From: Pseudomonadota bacterium
GTDB lineage: Bacteria; Pseudomonadota; Gammaproteobacteria; Acidiferrobacterales; UBA6901
Direction: 5' to 3'
Length of the DNA stretch: 64,000 nucleotides
NCBI GenBank assembly: GCA_021819085.1
Contig: JAKASJ010000007.1
Location: 50,215 to 114,214, forward strand
The notes below the pieces were generated by a model that had not been told where the DNA came from, made no database searches, and saw nothing but the letters and a program-made list of their open reading frames with translations. The first letter of the stretch is position 1. Each line of letters begins with the position of its first letter. Both the position numbers and the translations under genes were made by a program. Below, piece by piece: positions 35,271 to 45,023 of the stretch.

Positions 35271-36406
35271 TCCTGCCCGGTGCCACCCTCGGCGTGGTCG
35301 GCGGCGGCCAGCTCGGACGTATGTTCGTGATCGCCGCCCAGCGCTTGGGCTATCGTGTCGTCGTACTTGATCCGGACCCGGACAGCCCGGCCGGACGCCT
35401 GGCCGAGGTCCACCTCGAGGCTGATTACGTCGATCGGCAAGCGCTCGACGAGCTCGCGCGCCTGTGCGCCGTTGTGACCATCGAATTCGAGAACGTGCCG
35501 GCAGAGAGCCTCGAACATCTCGCGCGCACCTGTCCGGTGCGCCCGGGCGCCGCTGCGGTTGCCATCGCTCAGGACCGCATCCGCGAGAAGCGCTTTCTCG
35601 TGGAGTGCGGTCTTGCCTGTGTGCCGTTCTCGGTTGTGCACGACCGTGGCGATCTCTCCTGTGCGCTCGCACGCCTCGGTGGCTCCGCCGTGCTCAAACG
35701 CGCCCGCCTGGGTTACGACGGCAAGGGCCAGGCGCGGGTGCGTAGCATTGCCGAGGCGCTCGCCGCCTTCGAGAGTTTCGGCAGCGAGCCTTGCGTGCTG
35801 GAAAAGCTGTGCGTTCTTCAGACGGAGATCTCGGTTGTTCTGGCGCGCGGCGTGGACGGTGCCACCGTCGTCTACCCCGCGATCGAAAACCGCCACCGGC
35901 GTGGGATTCTCGACACCAGCTTAATTCCGGCACGTGCGCCGCAGGCCGTAACGTGCGTTGCCGTGGACGCGGCCGTGCGCATCGCTGGTGCGCTCGACTA
36001 CGTCGGTGTGCTGGCAGTCGAGTTTTTCGTGTCGAACGGCAAATTGCTCGTCAACGAGATCGCGCCGCGCCCGCACAATAGCGGTCACGTCACCCTCGAT
36101 GCCTGCGTTACCTCCCAGTTCGAGCAGCAGGTGCGCGCGCTCTGCGGACTGCCGCTCGGCGACCCCGCGCTTTTGTGCCCGGCGGCAATGACCAATCTGC
36201 TCGGCGACCTCTGGACCCGGGGTGTGCCGCGCTGGGAGGCGATCCTGCGCGAACCACGCGCCAAGCTACATCTGTACGGCAAGCGCGCGGCGCGCCCCGG
36301 GCGCAAGATGGGGCACTTCACCTGCCTCGGCGACACGCTCGATGAGGCCCGCGCCCGGGCCCTGAGGGTCAGGCAGATGTGGTGGTCAAACGGTGAAGGT
36401 CGGTAG
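35267..36406 (+). CDS. purK: N5-CAIR synthetase PurK
   Basis: The protein has 379 residues of the ATP-grasp type: [63 protein letters not shown] and [12 protein letters not shown]. It uses ATP and bicarbonate to carboxylate AIR and forms a pair with purE. The gene follows the carboxysome region; bicarbonate use is a link, but an accidental one is equally likely. Confidence 0.97.
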   Translation: MILPGATLGVVGGGQLGRMFVIAAQRLGYRVVVLDPDPDSPAGRLAEVHLEADYVDRQALDELARLCAVVTIEFENVPAESLEHLARTCPVRPGAAAVAIAQDRIREKRFLVECGLACVPFSVVHDRGDLSCALARLGGSAVLKRARLGYDGKGQARVRSIAEALAAFESFGSEPCVLEKLCVLQTEISVVLARGVDGATVVYPAIENRHRRGILDTSLIPARAPQAVTCVAVDAAVRIAGALDYVGVLAVEFFVSNGKLLVNEIAPRPHNSGHVTLDACVTSQFEQQVRALCGLPLGDPALLCPAAMTNLLGDLWTRGVPRWEAILREPRAKLHLYGKRAARPGRKMGHFTCLGDTLDEARARALRVRQMWWSNGEGR

Positions 36407-36803
36407 CGGCCGTTCTTCACCTGACTCCAGGACAAAATGACGATCGAGAAGGATTTACCCCATGCTGAACCGAGCTTAGTTCGCGCACTCAGGCCGCCCA
36501 CGGCAGACTCAGCCGACTTGCATAGCCTTCAAGACCCAGGCAGGGACGCCATACTTATAAACTGCGGCGGCCCCAGTGGGCTTATGTGGGTCTTCCCCTC
36601 GAACTGCAATGCTTTCTGCCCCTGGTGCAGGATGGATGTAAACTCGATGCGCTCCACCAGCCGTGCCTGAAGGCTCGCTATCAGCCGAGGCTGCGCGTCG
36701 TGCACGAAGGTATCGACACGCGGTGGGCCACGCCCAGCGCTGAGGCCCGCCTGAAGCTGCCGAACGGGCGGGAGCTGACCTCTGCCGACCCGGTGGTCAC
36801 GTA
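36407..36803. other. Gene-free stretch with element debris
   Basis: A short open frame at 36586 (+) and others here give no recognisable product. The stretch borders the ISL3 relic on the opposite strand and is probably its decayed end plus flanking DNA. Confidence 0.4.
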
Positions 36804-37045
36804 GGCACGCACGTCATCCAGGGCGTCATTCATCTTGGCGACGATATGAAAGCGATCTGGGATGTGGACGGCTTGGGAACAGCGTTCCCGGATCACGCGG
36901 ATGTACGGTTGCCACATATCCGAACAGACGAACTCGATGCCCGCGCAGGTCTCCTGCCCCAGCATGGTGAAGAAACCCTCGAAGGTCTTGACGGTGCGTT
37001 CATTGCCCACCCGCAAAATCCGCACTGTTGCGGCGTAGCGAGCCC
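36804..37045 (-). mobile_element. ISL3-family transposase remnant
   Basis: On the minus strand the frame reads ARYAATVRILRVGN, KTFEGFFTMLGQ, IEFVCSDMWQPYIRVIRERC and AVHIPDRFHIVAKMNDALD. This is the catalytic DDE middle of ISL3 transposases. Sequence on both sides loses the match or shifts frame, so only about 80 of roughly 400 residues remain. Confidence 0.75.
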
Positions 37046-37360
37046 GATCAAAAGCGCTGCGCGATGGAGGTAACGCTGGCGAATTGGCAATCGCCAGAGA
37101 GACGGTTTGCAGGGGGATGTTGGCTCATCCCCACCGCGGCTTGCCGGTGGAGACGTTGGCACATCCCTGGGCAAACTCGTCCGGCGTAACCTGAACCGTG
37201 TAGTCACCGGGCGGCTTTTCTAGGGAACATCTTGTAGCGTTCTAATAGGTCCCCTACCACATTACGCACGCGCGGTACGCGGGCTCGCTATACCGCGCAT
37301 GTCCGTTCTTCCAGGAGAACACCATGCTCGATCTACCCATCCCCCCGGGGCACCTCGTAT
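37046..37360. other. Gene-free stretch between two element relics
   Basis: No frame here gives a recognisable product. It probably includes the eroded start of the ISL3 transposase (left) and of the integrative-element gene (right); I could not identify inverted repeats. Confidence 0.4.
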
Positions 37361-37763
37361 GTGCGCCTCCTGAGGTTCAAGGCGGCCACGATGCGAATCT
37401 TATTGGAAACCGTGCAGCACGGCAGCCGGCACTGGACCGGCGGCGTTATCCCGATCGAGAAGGCGCTGCGCTTGGCGGAGAAGTTCGCGTGCAAATATGG
37501 CACCGACGCGCGCGCCGGCAAGCGCACCTGGGACAAGGCGCACGGGCGTGCTGGGGCGCGGCTGATCACGTATCCAGAAGATGACCAGGCCTTGATGCCC
37601 ATACGGCGGTGGCTATTGGTGACGCCCGGGCGAGGAGTGGTGCATCAGGAAGAGCGGCTACGCGACACCTGGGGCAGCATCAGCGGCTGACTTGGGGGAG
37701 CAGCATGAACTCGTGCAGCACAGGCCGGACGGATTCTTGCGTTACATCTTCGGGCATTCGTGA
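37361..37763 (+). pseudogene. Relic of an integrative-element hypothetical gene
   Basis: One frame reads VRLLRFKAATMRILLETVQ, SRHWTGGVIPIEKALRLAEK and PIRRWLLVTPGRGVVHQEER. After a frameshift near 37680 a second frame continues with GEQHELVQHRPDGFLRYIF to the TGA at 37761. I recall this kind of protein from plasmids and integrative conjugative elements of proteobacteria, without known function. The frameshift and the absence of neighbours suggest a relic. Confidence 0.5.
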
Positions 37764-38281
37764 CGGTGCAAACCTGTCGGATTCAGGATTTCCGAGTCTG
37801 CGGTTGACGCCAAAGCCGGCTTTCCTTCACTGCAACCCCGCATCATCGTTCGATCCAGCCTGCAGAAGTCTTAACGGTAGCTCCGTTTCACGGCAGCCCG
37901 GGCGAAACGGTGGGCGATCTTCTTATGCCCCATCAGCCCCGGCTGGTGTAGCTGATCCGGGCGCTGCTGAAGGCGCTAAGGTAGATATGCAGCGGGAGAT
38001 ATTTTCGTACCGACTCGGGAAGTTCTTCGGCCGGGTTGCAGGGCATGGCGATGCCCCTGTGTTCGGCCGGCCTGCAATGGGGCGTCTCGGCCCGGTGGTC
38101 TTCGCTACAGCAATGTACGCCCGCACAGTGCTGCGGCATAGCGAAAACATGAAGGAGGATACCTCAGGGGGCGGACGATGATGGAGCGGGTCCGGCTAAT
38201 GCTGTTGTGTACCGTGAATGATCTGGCCCGCAACCCTTCCCTGCGGTATTGTTCCCGCGCGTCCGCTGACGAGTGAAATCG
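37764..38281. other. Intergenic region, no recognised gene
   Basis: No frame resembles a known protein. It should hold the promoter of the secreted protein gene at 38282, which I could not locate with confidence. Confidence 0.45.
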
Positions 38282-38908
38282 ATGAAAAGACCTTGGTGGG
38301 TATTGGCGAGCGCCGCCGCGCTGCCGGTGCTGCTCGTGGCAAGCCAGTCGGCATGGCCGCAGGGCGATGCCATCGCGGGTGCATGGAATCATCACCAGGA
38401 GCGCGTGACCTGGTCTAAAGGCCGTCATGCGGTGTTTCCCTATTCGCGTGCGCTGCCTGATTCACGACTTACTCCCGGAGCACTCAATCCCGCGGTGACA
38501 CAGACGACGCTGCGCGAAACTATCTGCCGTCGGGGCGGCTATACCCGGTCGGTCCGCCCGGCGGAGCGCTACACTGAAGCGCTCAAGCGCGCCCAGATCC
38601 GCGAATACGGTTACAGCGACCGCCGGCTGGGCGACTATGAAGAAGATCACCTGATCAGTCTCGAGCTGGGCGGCAGCCCGGATTCCCCCAGGAATCTTTG
38701 GCCCGAGCCGCATCAGGTCGTCGGCGGATGGGGCAGTTACGCCAAGGACCGGCTCGAAAACCGGTTGCACTGGATGGTGTGTCACAGGCGGATTACTCTG
38801 TCCCGTGCCCAGTATCTGATCGCGCATGACTGGATTGCGGCTTACCGCAGATACCTCGGTCCGGTGCCGTACGCGCGCCGCAGACACCATCATCGAGTCT
38901 ATCGGTAG
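38282..38908 (+). CDS. Secreted HNH-like domain protein
   Basis: The protein is 208 residues from ATG 38282 (a GTG three codons upstream is possible). It has a signal peptide (KRPWWVLASAAALPVLLVAS) with a likely cut after SQSAWPQG. The C-terminal half has YEEDHLISLELGGSPDSPRN then LWPEPH, the core of a small HNH-type fold common in exported proteobacterial proteins. Two histidines and an asparagine are in place for a metal site, but nuclease activity has not been shown for this kind, to my knowledge. It stands alone. Confidence 0.65.
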   Translation: MKRPWWVLASAAALPVLLVASQSAWPQGDAIAGAWNHHQERVTWSKGRHAVFPYSRALPDSRLTPGALNPAVTQTTLRETICRRGGYTRSVRPAERYTEALKRAQIREYGYSDRRLGDYEEDHLISLELGGSPDSPRNLWPEPHQVVGGWGSYAKDRLENRLHWMVCHRRITLSRAQYLIAHDWIAAYRRYLGPVPYARRRHHHRVYR

Positions 38909-39282
38909 GCCCCGGCAAGCCGAGACGGAGGACGGATCCGATCCCGACTTCCCCGTACGGGTTGCGCGACGTGTGTATTGCCCCGTTCGCCTTGCGGCCA
39001 TACCGCCTTCAGCGCGCCTGTGTGTCTGGGGTGGAACGAGGTGGCGGCGCCAGCACAGTGTGTATCAAGCAGATGATTTTTCATGCAAATAAAAGGCGGT
39101 ATTCCGGCGCAGCGTGTCAGCGCCCGCGCTCGACCCACGGTTTAAAATGAGGCCAGCGTCAGGAACGGTCCCGGTCATCTTGAAACCGGCGTCAGTGCTG
39201 TGTACGCTAATAAGTGCGTCAGCCAGAATCATTGCTCATCAGGCAGTACCTACAATAAGTAAGAGCTAAGAGGGATTACGGC
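38909..39282. other. Intergenic region
   Basis: No recognisable coding frame. It probably carries the promoter of the DUF3311-symporter pair. GAGGGATTAC before 39283 is its likely ribosome site. Confidence 0.45.
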
Positions 39283-39483
39283 ATGACAAACGAATCGACC
39301 AGGCATGGCAGTAAACTCTGGTACCTGTTGCTCATCTTCCCCTATATCGGTGTGCTCTGGGTCCCGTTTTACAATTCCCTTCAGCCCGAGTTCAACGGGA
39401 TTCCTTTCTTCTACTGGTACCAGTTTCTGTGGGTCATCATCAGTGCCGTGTTGACGTGGATCGTCTATCGCGCAACGGAATAG
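39283..39483 (+). CDS. DUF3311 small membrane protein
   Basis: The protein has 66 residues with two membrane helices: LWYLLLIFPYIGVLWVPFYN and FYWYQFLWVIISAVLTWIVY. DUF3311 proteins are regularly encoded just before a sodium:solute symporter, as here (83 bases apart), and are thought to be its accessory subunit, like the YhdT/YhjG type. Confidence 0.85.
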   Translation: MTNESTRHGSKLWYLLLIFPYIGVLWVPFYNSLQPEFNGIPFFYWYQFLWVIISAVLTWIVYRATE

Positions 39484-39566
39484 AAATACGCCAGAGGAGG
39501 GCTGTCACCGCATCGTCATATCGAGACCCGGTGCCGAAACAGTACAAGAACATCTAGGAGGGCTCT

Positions 39567-41165
39567 GTGAACTGGACCGCATTGATCGTCTTCATCCTGC
39601 TGTTCGCGTTTGTTACGGTGCTGGGGTTCTTCGCCGCCCGCTGGCGCCACGGCAACCTTGATCAGCTGCATGAATGGGGGCTGGCCGGGCGGCGTTTCGG
39701 CACGATAGTGACCTGGTTTCTGCTGGGTGGGGATCTGTATACAGCCTATACCTTTATCGCCGTTCCGGCGCTGGTGTTCGGGGCCGGTGCCATCGGGATG
39801 TTTGCGCTGCCCTATACCATCGTGGTGTACCCGTTCGTGCTGATGGTCTTCCCTCGACTCTGGTCGGTGGCCCACAAACGCGGTTATATCACCGCCGCCG
39901 ACTTCGTGCAGGGACGCTACGACAGTTCTGGGCTGGCGCTGATCATCGCGCTCACCGGAATCCTGGCAACCATGCCATACATTGCGCTGCAGCTCGTCGG
40001 CATACAGGTGGTGATCGGCGCGATGGGGTTCCATGGCACCGGACTGATAGGCGACCTGCCGTTGATTATCGCATTCGCCATACTTGCGGCCTATACCTAT
40101 ACGAGCGGTCTGCGCGCGCCTGCCATGATCGCAGTGGTGAAGGATACACTCATCTACATCACCGTGATCGCTGCTGTCATCATCATTCCCAGGCAACTGG
40201 GGGGCTATGCCCATATCTTCTCCAGCATACCGCCGGCGAAACTGCTGCTCGCGACTCCGCCGGCCGGGAGCTGGGGTGCCTACAGTGCCTACGGCACGCT
40301 GGCGTTCGGATCGGCGCTTACGCTCTTCCTTTATCCGCACTCGGTGACCGGGGTGATGAGCGCCAGCAACCGCAAGGTCATCAGGCGCAATGCGGCGCTG
40401 CTGCCGGCCTACACTTTTCTGCTTGGACTGATCGCGCTGCTCGGATACATGGCACTGGCTTCCGGGGTGCACGACATGCCCCGGTATGCACCCTACTTCA
40501 AGCAGTACGGCCCCAACTTCGCGGTACCGGCATTGATGCTGAACTCGTTCCCGGCATGGTTCGCCGGCTTCGCGTTCGGCGCAATCGCCATCGGTGCGCT
40601 GGTGCCGGCAGCCATCATGTCCATCGCCGCTGCCAATCTCTATACGCGCAACATATACCGTCCGTACCTGCGCCCGAATTGCACCGACAAGCAGGAGGCC
40701 ACGACCGCCAAACTGGTGTCGCTCATTGTCAAAGTCGGCGCGCTGGCCTTTGTGATCTTTCTGCCGCTGAAATACGCCATTCAGCTACAGCTGCTCGGCG
40801 GGGTATGGATCATCCAGACGCTGCCTGCCATCGTGATCGGTCTCTTCAACCGCTGGCTGCACCGCTGGGCGCTCGTTCTGGGTTGGGCGGCTGGCATGGT
40901 GTCCGGAACCTGGATGGTGGCGTCGCTTCACTTCAAGGGTACGGTCTATCCCTTGCATCTCAACGGACTTACGATGCCGGGCTACGCGGCGCTTTATGGG
41001 CTGATCGTCAATCTGGTTGTGGCGGCCGTGTTCACCGTGGTGTTCAACCTGCTGGGTGTATCGCGCGGCAAGGATCACACCTCCGAATCCGACTACGTTT
41101 CGGACGCCGATACCACGTCAGGTAAGGCGGCAGCCTCGCCTGACTTCGAAGCGCCGTCGCTGTAG
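39567..41165 (+). CDS. Sodium:solute symporter (SSS family)
   Basis: The protein has 532 residues with a GTG start at 39567 behind TAGGAGGG. About 13 membrane helices are visible, with SSS landmarks: EWGLAGRRFGTIVTWFLLGG, YTAYTFIAVPAL, KRGYITAADFVQGRYDS and FGAIAIGALVPAAIMSIAAA. The LAGRRFGT-type start resembles monocarboxylate (acetate, pyruvate or lactate) permeases of the MctP group. The substrate is not proven. It is probably cotranscribed with the DUF3311 gene. Confidence 0.88.
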   Translation: MNWTALIVFILLFAFVTVLGFFAARWRHGNLDQLHEWGLAGRRFGTIVTWFLLGGDLYTAYTFIAVPALVFGAGAIGMFALPYTIVVYPFVLMVFPRLWSVAHKRGYITAADFVQGRYDSSGLALIIALTGILATMPYIALQLVGIQVVIGAMGFHGTGLIGDLPLIIAFAILAAYTYTSGLRAPAMIAVVKDTLIYITVIAAVIIIPRQLGGYAHIFSSIPPAKLLLATPPAGSWGAYSAYGTLAFGSALTLFLYPHSVTGVMSASNRKVIRRNAALLPAYTFLLGLIALLGYMALASGVHDMPRYAPYFKQYGPNFAVPALMLNSFPAWFAGFAFGAIAIGALVPAAIMSIAAANLYTRNIYRPYLRPNCTDKQEATTAKLVSLIVKVGALAFVIFLPLKYAIQLQLLGGVWIIQTLPAIVIGLFNRWLHRWALVLGWAAGMVSGTWMVASLHFKGTVYPLHLNGLTMPGYAALYGLIVNLVVAAVFTVVFNLLGVSRGKDHTSESDYVSDADTTSGKAAASPDFEAPSL

Positions 41166-42065
41166 CGAGGCAGGGGTAGCAAGACAGGCCCGAAAGGCCA
41201 GCCGCCCTTGCGGAGCGGTCGCCGGCGGTCCGGTTGCAGCGGCGGGTAGGGGAAAAGCCAATTCCCGCGTGTCACACCGGTCCGCCGGGGGAGAAAGTGG
41301 CGACAGAGGCGCTTCCCCGGATCCGTCGGGCGGCGGTGCGGTTCAAAGTGCCGCAGACTGAAAGGTGCTAAAGCGTGGCAACCGCATGCAGTTTGGCGGA
41401 CAGTCCCCACTGCTGTGTCGTGCGTTGCAGAGCGGCGCGAACGCATGGGCCGTTCGCGGCGCGAGGTATGTGCCGCAACGGGCGCCGGCTTCCCATCGTG
41501 CCCGCGCAGCGATCACAATCAAGTCCCACATCGCTCTTCCTGTCGTTGCTCCGCAGCGGAAGAGTGCTCGGATCTGGTCGGGATTCTCCGTACGAAGCCG
41601 GGAACGTGGCGGAATTTCCTGTCCAGGAAGGATCGATCCCGTCGTGCCACACTGCCGGAACCGGGCACCCAATGCGCGCCGCTTTTATCATGACCGGCGG
41701 AGTCGTTACATCAGGGCCGGGGCGGTTGTGAACCACCGATTGCGGTAATTTCGAAGCGGGGCGCTTATCGAATCATCGGGACCGTGTAGCGCAGGTTTTT
41801 CCATGCCTGGCCTTCGTGACATTTTAGTGGTGAAATGTCGCCGGAACGTGATAGGTGAACAATGAGAATCGTTCAAGAGCCTGCTTCATCCGTAATCGTG
41901 TGGTGCCACGAAGTATTCACGGGTCGGGAGCGCTCCATGCGGTAGGTCCCGCTGATGCAAGGGGTTCTGCAAAGGGTGCCGGGACCGCAGGCATGTTCGG
42001 GTTCCATGGTGCCGTTCGGCATAATGTTTCCGGTTTTCTTTCCCGGGCATCAAGGCAACAACTGA
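41166..42065. other. 900-base stretch without a recognised gene
   Basis: Overlapping frames of up to about 127 codons on both strands show no family resemblance and exclude each other. I see no tRNA, repeat array or clear terminator. It probably contains the promoter of the exporter operon at 42066. Confidence 0.45.
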
Positions 42066-43064
42066 ATGGCCAAGATTTCCCGTAAGCGTCTGGTCACCGC
42101 TGCAGTCATCGTCATGATCCTCGCGGGCGGGTTTTTGCTGGAGAAGCCGCTGAGGAAGCTGCTGTTTGGTCCTTCTTCGGGGCCGGAGACGATTACGGTT
42201 TCGGGCAATATCGAAGCCCATCAAAGTGTGCTGAGCTTCACCCAGATTCAGGCGCCCATCGTCTACCTTCCGTTCGACGAGGGCCAGTATGTCAAGGCCG
42301 GTACCGTCCTGGCCCGGGTCGATGACCGCTACTACCTGCAGCAGCTGCAGATCGATCGATCCATCCTGAATGTAGCGCGGGTACAGATCGCCGTGGTTAA
42401 AAACAACCTGGCCGCGTCAGTCAGTACGGTTGCAAGCGATCGGTTCGACCTGCAGCAGAAGCTGCGGGATCTAGATCGCGATGAAGCCCAGCTGAGATAC
42501 GGCGCCGTTTCGCGTCAGGTCTATGATCAGGCGCGCACCGCCAAAGACCAGGCGGCCGCTACGCTTGCCCGCGATCAGGCTTTGGTCCAGGTGACCCGGG
42601 AAAACATCCGCCTGGCACGCGCCAACCTGGCAGCGGCCAGGGCAAGGGTCCGTCTGGATCAGGTGACTCTGTCGTATACCAGCCTTCAGGCTCCATTCAG
42701 CGGTGTGCTGGCGGTGCGCGAGGCCGAGCCCGGCGAACTGGCGGCGCCCGGAGTGGCGATTTTCACGCTCGATGATCTGGACCATGTCTGGCTTCGCGCC
42801 TACATCAACGAGACCAACCTGGGTCAGGTTCGTCTGGGCGAGCCGGTCACCGTTACTACCGACACCTATCCTGGAAAGGTCTATCACGGCCGGATCGCTT
42901 TCATTTCCTCGCAGGCCGAATTCACACCGAAGACCGTGCAGACCCATGCAGAGCGGGTTTCGCTGGTCTATCGGATACGCATCGATATCGCTAACCCTAC
43001 GCATGAACTGCTCCCGGGCATGCCAGCAGATTCGACAATCGCGCTGCTGCCGGCAGGGAAGTGA
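42066..43064 (+). CDS. HlyD-type membrane fusion protein
   Basis: The protein has 332 residues. An N-terminal membrane anchor (VTAAVIVMILAGGFLLEKPL) is followed by a biotinyl-lipoyl half (VSGNIEAHQSVLSF), a long helical hairpin rich in Ala, Gln and Arg (about 90-200), the second lipoyl half (LQAPFSGVLAVREAEPGELA) and a beta-barrel (VWLRAYINETNLGQV). It links the inner-membrane ABC exporter encoded downstream to an outer-membrane channel. Its stop overlaps the next ATG. Confidence 0.92.
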   Translation: MAKISRKRLVTAAVIVMILAGGFLLEKPLRKLLFGPSSGPETITVSGNIEAHQSVLSFTQIQAPIVYLPFDEGQYVKAGTVLARVDDRYYLQQLQIDRSILNVARVQIAVVKNNLAASVSTVASDRFDLQQKLRDLDRDEAQLRYGAVSRQVYDQARTAKDQAAATLARDQALVQVTRENIRLARANLAAARARVRLDQVTLSYTSLQAPFSGVLAVREAEPGELAAPGVAIFTLDDLDHVWLRAYINETNLGQVRLGEPVTVTTDTYPGKVYHGRIAFISSQAEFTPKTVQTHAERVSLVYRIRIDIANPTHELLPGMPADSTIALLPAGK

Positions 43065-44005
43065 TGGCCGGGCCCGGCGAAGCTGCAATCCGGGTCCAGG
43101 GACTCAGCAAAAGCTTCGGTCCGGTACGGGCGGTGCGCGCGATCGGTTTTGACGTCTCGCCGGGAGAGATTTTCGGGCTGGTGGGGCCGGACGGGGCTGG
43201 CAAGACAACCACCATGCGGATGCTCGCGGCCGTGCTGCAGCCCGATGCCGGAGAGATTGTCATCGACGGCGTGAATGTTGCCGCCGAGCCGGAACGCGCG
43301 AAATTGCACCTTAGCTACATGCCCCAGCGATTCGGGCTGTACGAGGACCTCACCGTTTCCGAGAACATCTTTTTCTACGCCGAGCTTTTCGGCGTTTCGC
43401 GCAACGATCGCATGACCCGCAGCCAGCAGTTGCTGGGCGCAGCCGGCCTGTTGCCGTTCCGGCGTCGCCTTGCGGGGCAGCTGTCGGGCGGCATGAAACA
43501 GAAGCTTGGCTTGGTCTGCGCCCTGATCCATACGCCCAAGGTGTTGCTGCTCGATGAACCGACCACCGGGGTCGATCCGGTGTCCCGGCGCGATTTCTGG
43601 GCCATCCTGTATGACTTGCGTGAAAGCGGTGTGACTATCGTGCTGTCCACCGCGTATATGGATGAAGCGGAGCGCTGCTCGCGGCTGGCGCTGCTGCATG
43701 GCGGAGCAATCCGGTATTGTGATACGCCGTCGCGACTCAAGGTTTCGATGCCAGGCGCGCTGCTTGCCATTCCTGCCACCGACCCTCGTGGCGTGCGCGA
43801 TGCGCTGACCGGAAAGCCGGGCGTGCTTGGGATTCTGCTCATGGGTGACCGTGTTCACGTCAGGGTTGACGATGCTGCCAGGCGCATTCCCGAGCTTCAG
43901 CGGCTGCTTGCGGAGCGTGGTATCACCGAAGCATCGGTCGAGCCTACCGAACCGGGGATCGAGGACGTCTTCGTCGCTTTGTTGGGGCAGGGCAGCGGGC
44001 CATGA
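43064..44005 (+). CDS. ABC-2 exporter ATPase, first
   Basis: The protein has 313 residues. It has Walker A GPDGAGKTTT, signature LSGGMKQKLGL, and Walker B VLLLDEPTTGVDP. It resembles the N-half of the YbhF ATPase; here the two halves are separate genes (see 44064). Together with the HlyD protein and two permeases it forms a drug or lipid exporter of the YbhGFSR type. Confidence 0.92.
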   Translation: MAGPGEAAIRVQGLSKSFGPVRAVRAIGFDVSPGEIFGLVGPDGAGKTTTMRMLAAVLQPDAGEIVIDGVNVAAEPERAKLHLSYMPQRFGLYEDLTVSENIFFYAELFGVSRNDRMTRSQQLLGAAGLLPFRRRLAGQLSGGMKQKLGLVCALIHTPKVLLLDEPTTGVDPVSRRDFWAILYDLRESGVTIVLSTAYMDEAERCSRLALLHGGAIRYCDTPSRLKVSMPGALLAIPATDPRGVRDALTGKPGVLGILLMGDRVHVRVDDAARRIPELQRLLAERGITEASVEPTEPGIEDVFVALLGQGSGP

Positions 44006-44063
44006 GGCGGTGCCTGCGCATTGGACAATTGAACCGGCGTCTTGCTGGGTGCGACCGGCTTGC

Positions 44064-45023
44064 ATGAACGCCACCGGGGACATTCCGGCTGTCCTGGCCG
44101 AAGGGCTAACCAAGAAATTCGGCAATTTTACTGCGGTCGACCATCTCGATCTGCGGATCGAGAAGGGGCAGGTCGTTGGTTTCATAGGACCCAATGGCGC
44201 AGGGAAGTCGACTACCATACGGATGCTGTGCGGTCTGCTCATGCCGACCGCGGGCCGGGCGTCAGTAGCGGGATTCGATGTTGGCCGCGAGCCGGAAGCG
44301 GTGCGTGAGCACATCGGCTACATGTCGCAGAAATTTTCGCTTTATGGCGATATGACGGTACGGGAGAACCTGCGATTTTTCGGCGGCATCTATCGGGTAC
44401 GCAGGGAGGACTTTGTCGAACGCATGCGCTTCGCGATTTCCATGGCCGGACTTGAGGGCCGGGAGAATGCCCTAGTGCGCACGCTTGCCGGCGGCTGGAA
44501 GCAACGTCTGGCACTCGGCTGCGCCATTCTCCATCGCCCGCCTGTCCTGTTTCTGGATGAACCCACCTCCGGCGTGGAACCGGAGGCGCGAAGGCAGTTC
44601 TGGGACCTCATACATGAACTCGCGGCAGATCGCGTCACCATTTTGGTCTCGACCCATTACATGGACGAAGCCGAATACTGCAATCGCGTCGCGCTCATCG
44701 ATCGCGGAAAACTCGTGGCTATGGGCACCCCAAGCGAGCTGCGCGGACACCGCCTGAGCGGCGAGCTGTACGAGCTTCGCTGCGCGCCGCTCGGTGGCGC
44801 GCTGAAGGTTCTTGCCGGGGTACCCAGCGTCATCGAGGCTGCCATTTTCGGTGACAGGCTCCATGTGGTGCTCACAGACGGGGAGCGCAATGCACCCGAG
44901 CTCGTGAGCATCCTTGGCGACCACGGAGTGCAGGCCGAAGCGCCCCGCCGGATCACGCCGAGTCTCGAGGATGTATTTGTTCAGCTGGTCGCGCGCGGAA
45001 CGGAGCAGAGGACGATGACATGA
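44064..45023 (+). CDS. ABC-2 exporter ATPase, second
   Basis: The protein is 319 residues from ATG 44064. It has Walker A GPNGAGKSTT, a signature with an altered first residue (LAGGWKQRLAL instead of LSGG), and Walker B VLFLDEPTSGVEPEAR. The LSGG-to-LAGG change is mild and compatible with function. It corresponds to the C-half of YbhF. Its stop overlaps the first permease start (ATGA). Confidence 0.9.
   Translation: MNATGDIPAVLAEGLTKKFGNFTAVDHLDLRIEKGQVVGFIGPNGAGKSTTIRMLCGLLMPTAGRASVAGFDVGREPEAVREHIGYMSQKFSLYGDMTVRENLRFFGGIYRVRREDFVERMRFAISMAGLEGRENALVRTLAGGWKQRLALGCAILHRPPVLFLDEPTSGVEPEARRQFWDLIHELAADRVTILVSTHYMDEAEYCNRVALIDRGKLVAMGTPSELRGHRLSGELYELRCAPLGGALKVLAGVPSVIEAAIFGDRLHVVLTDGERNAPELVSILGDHGVQAEAPRRITPSLEDVFVQLVARGTEQRTMT

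Noticed and set aside
34782..36406. purE-purK as a dedicated carbon-fixation module
   Set aside because: They are ordinary purine genes; bicarbonate use alone does not tie them to the carboxysome.
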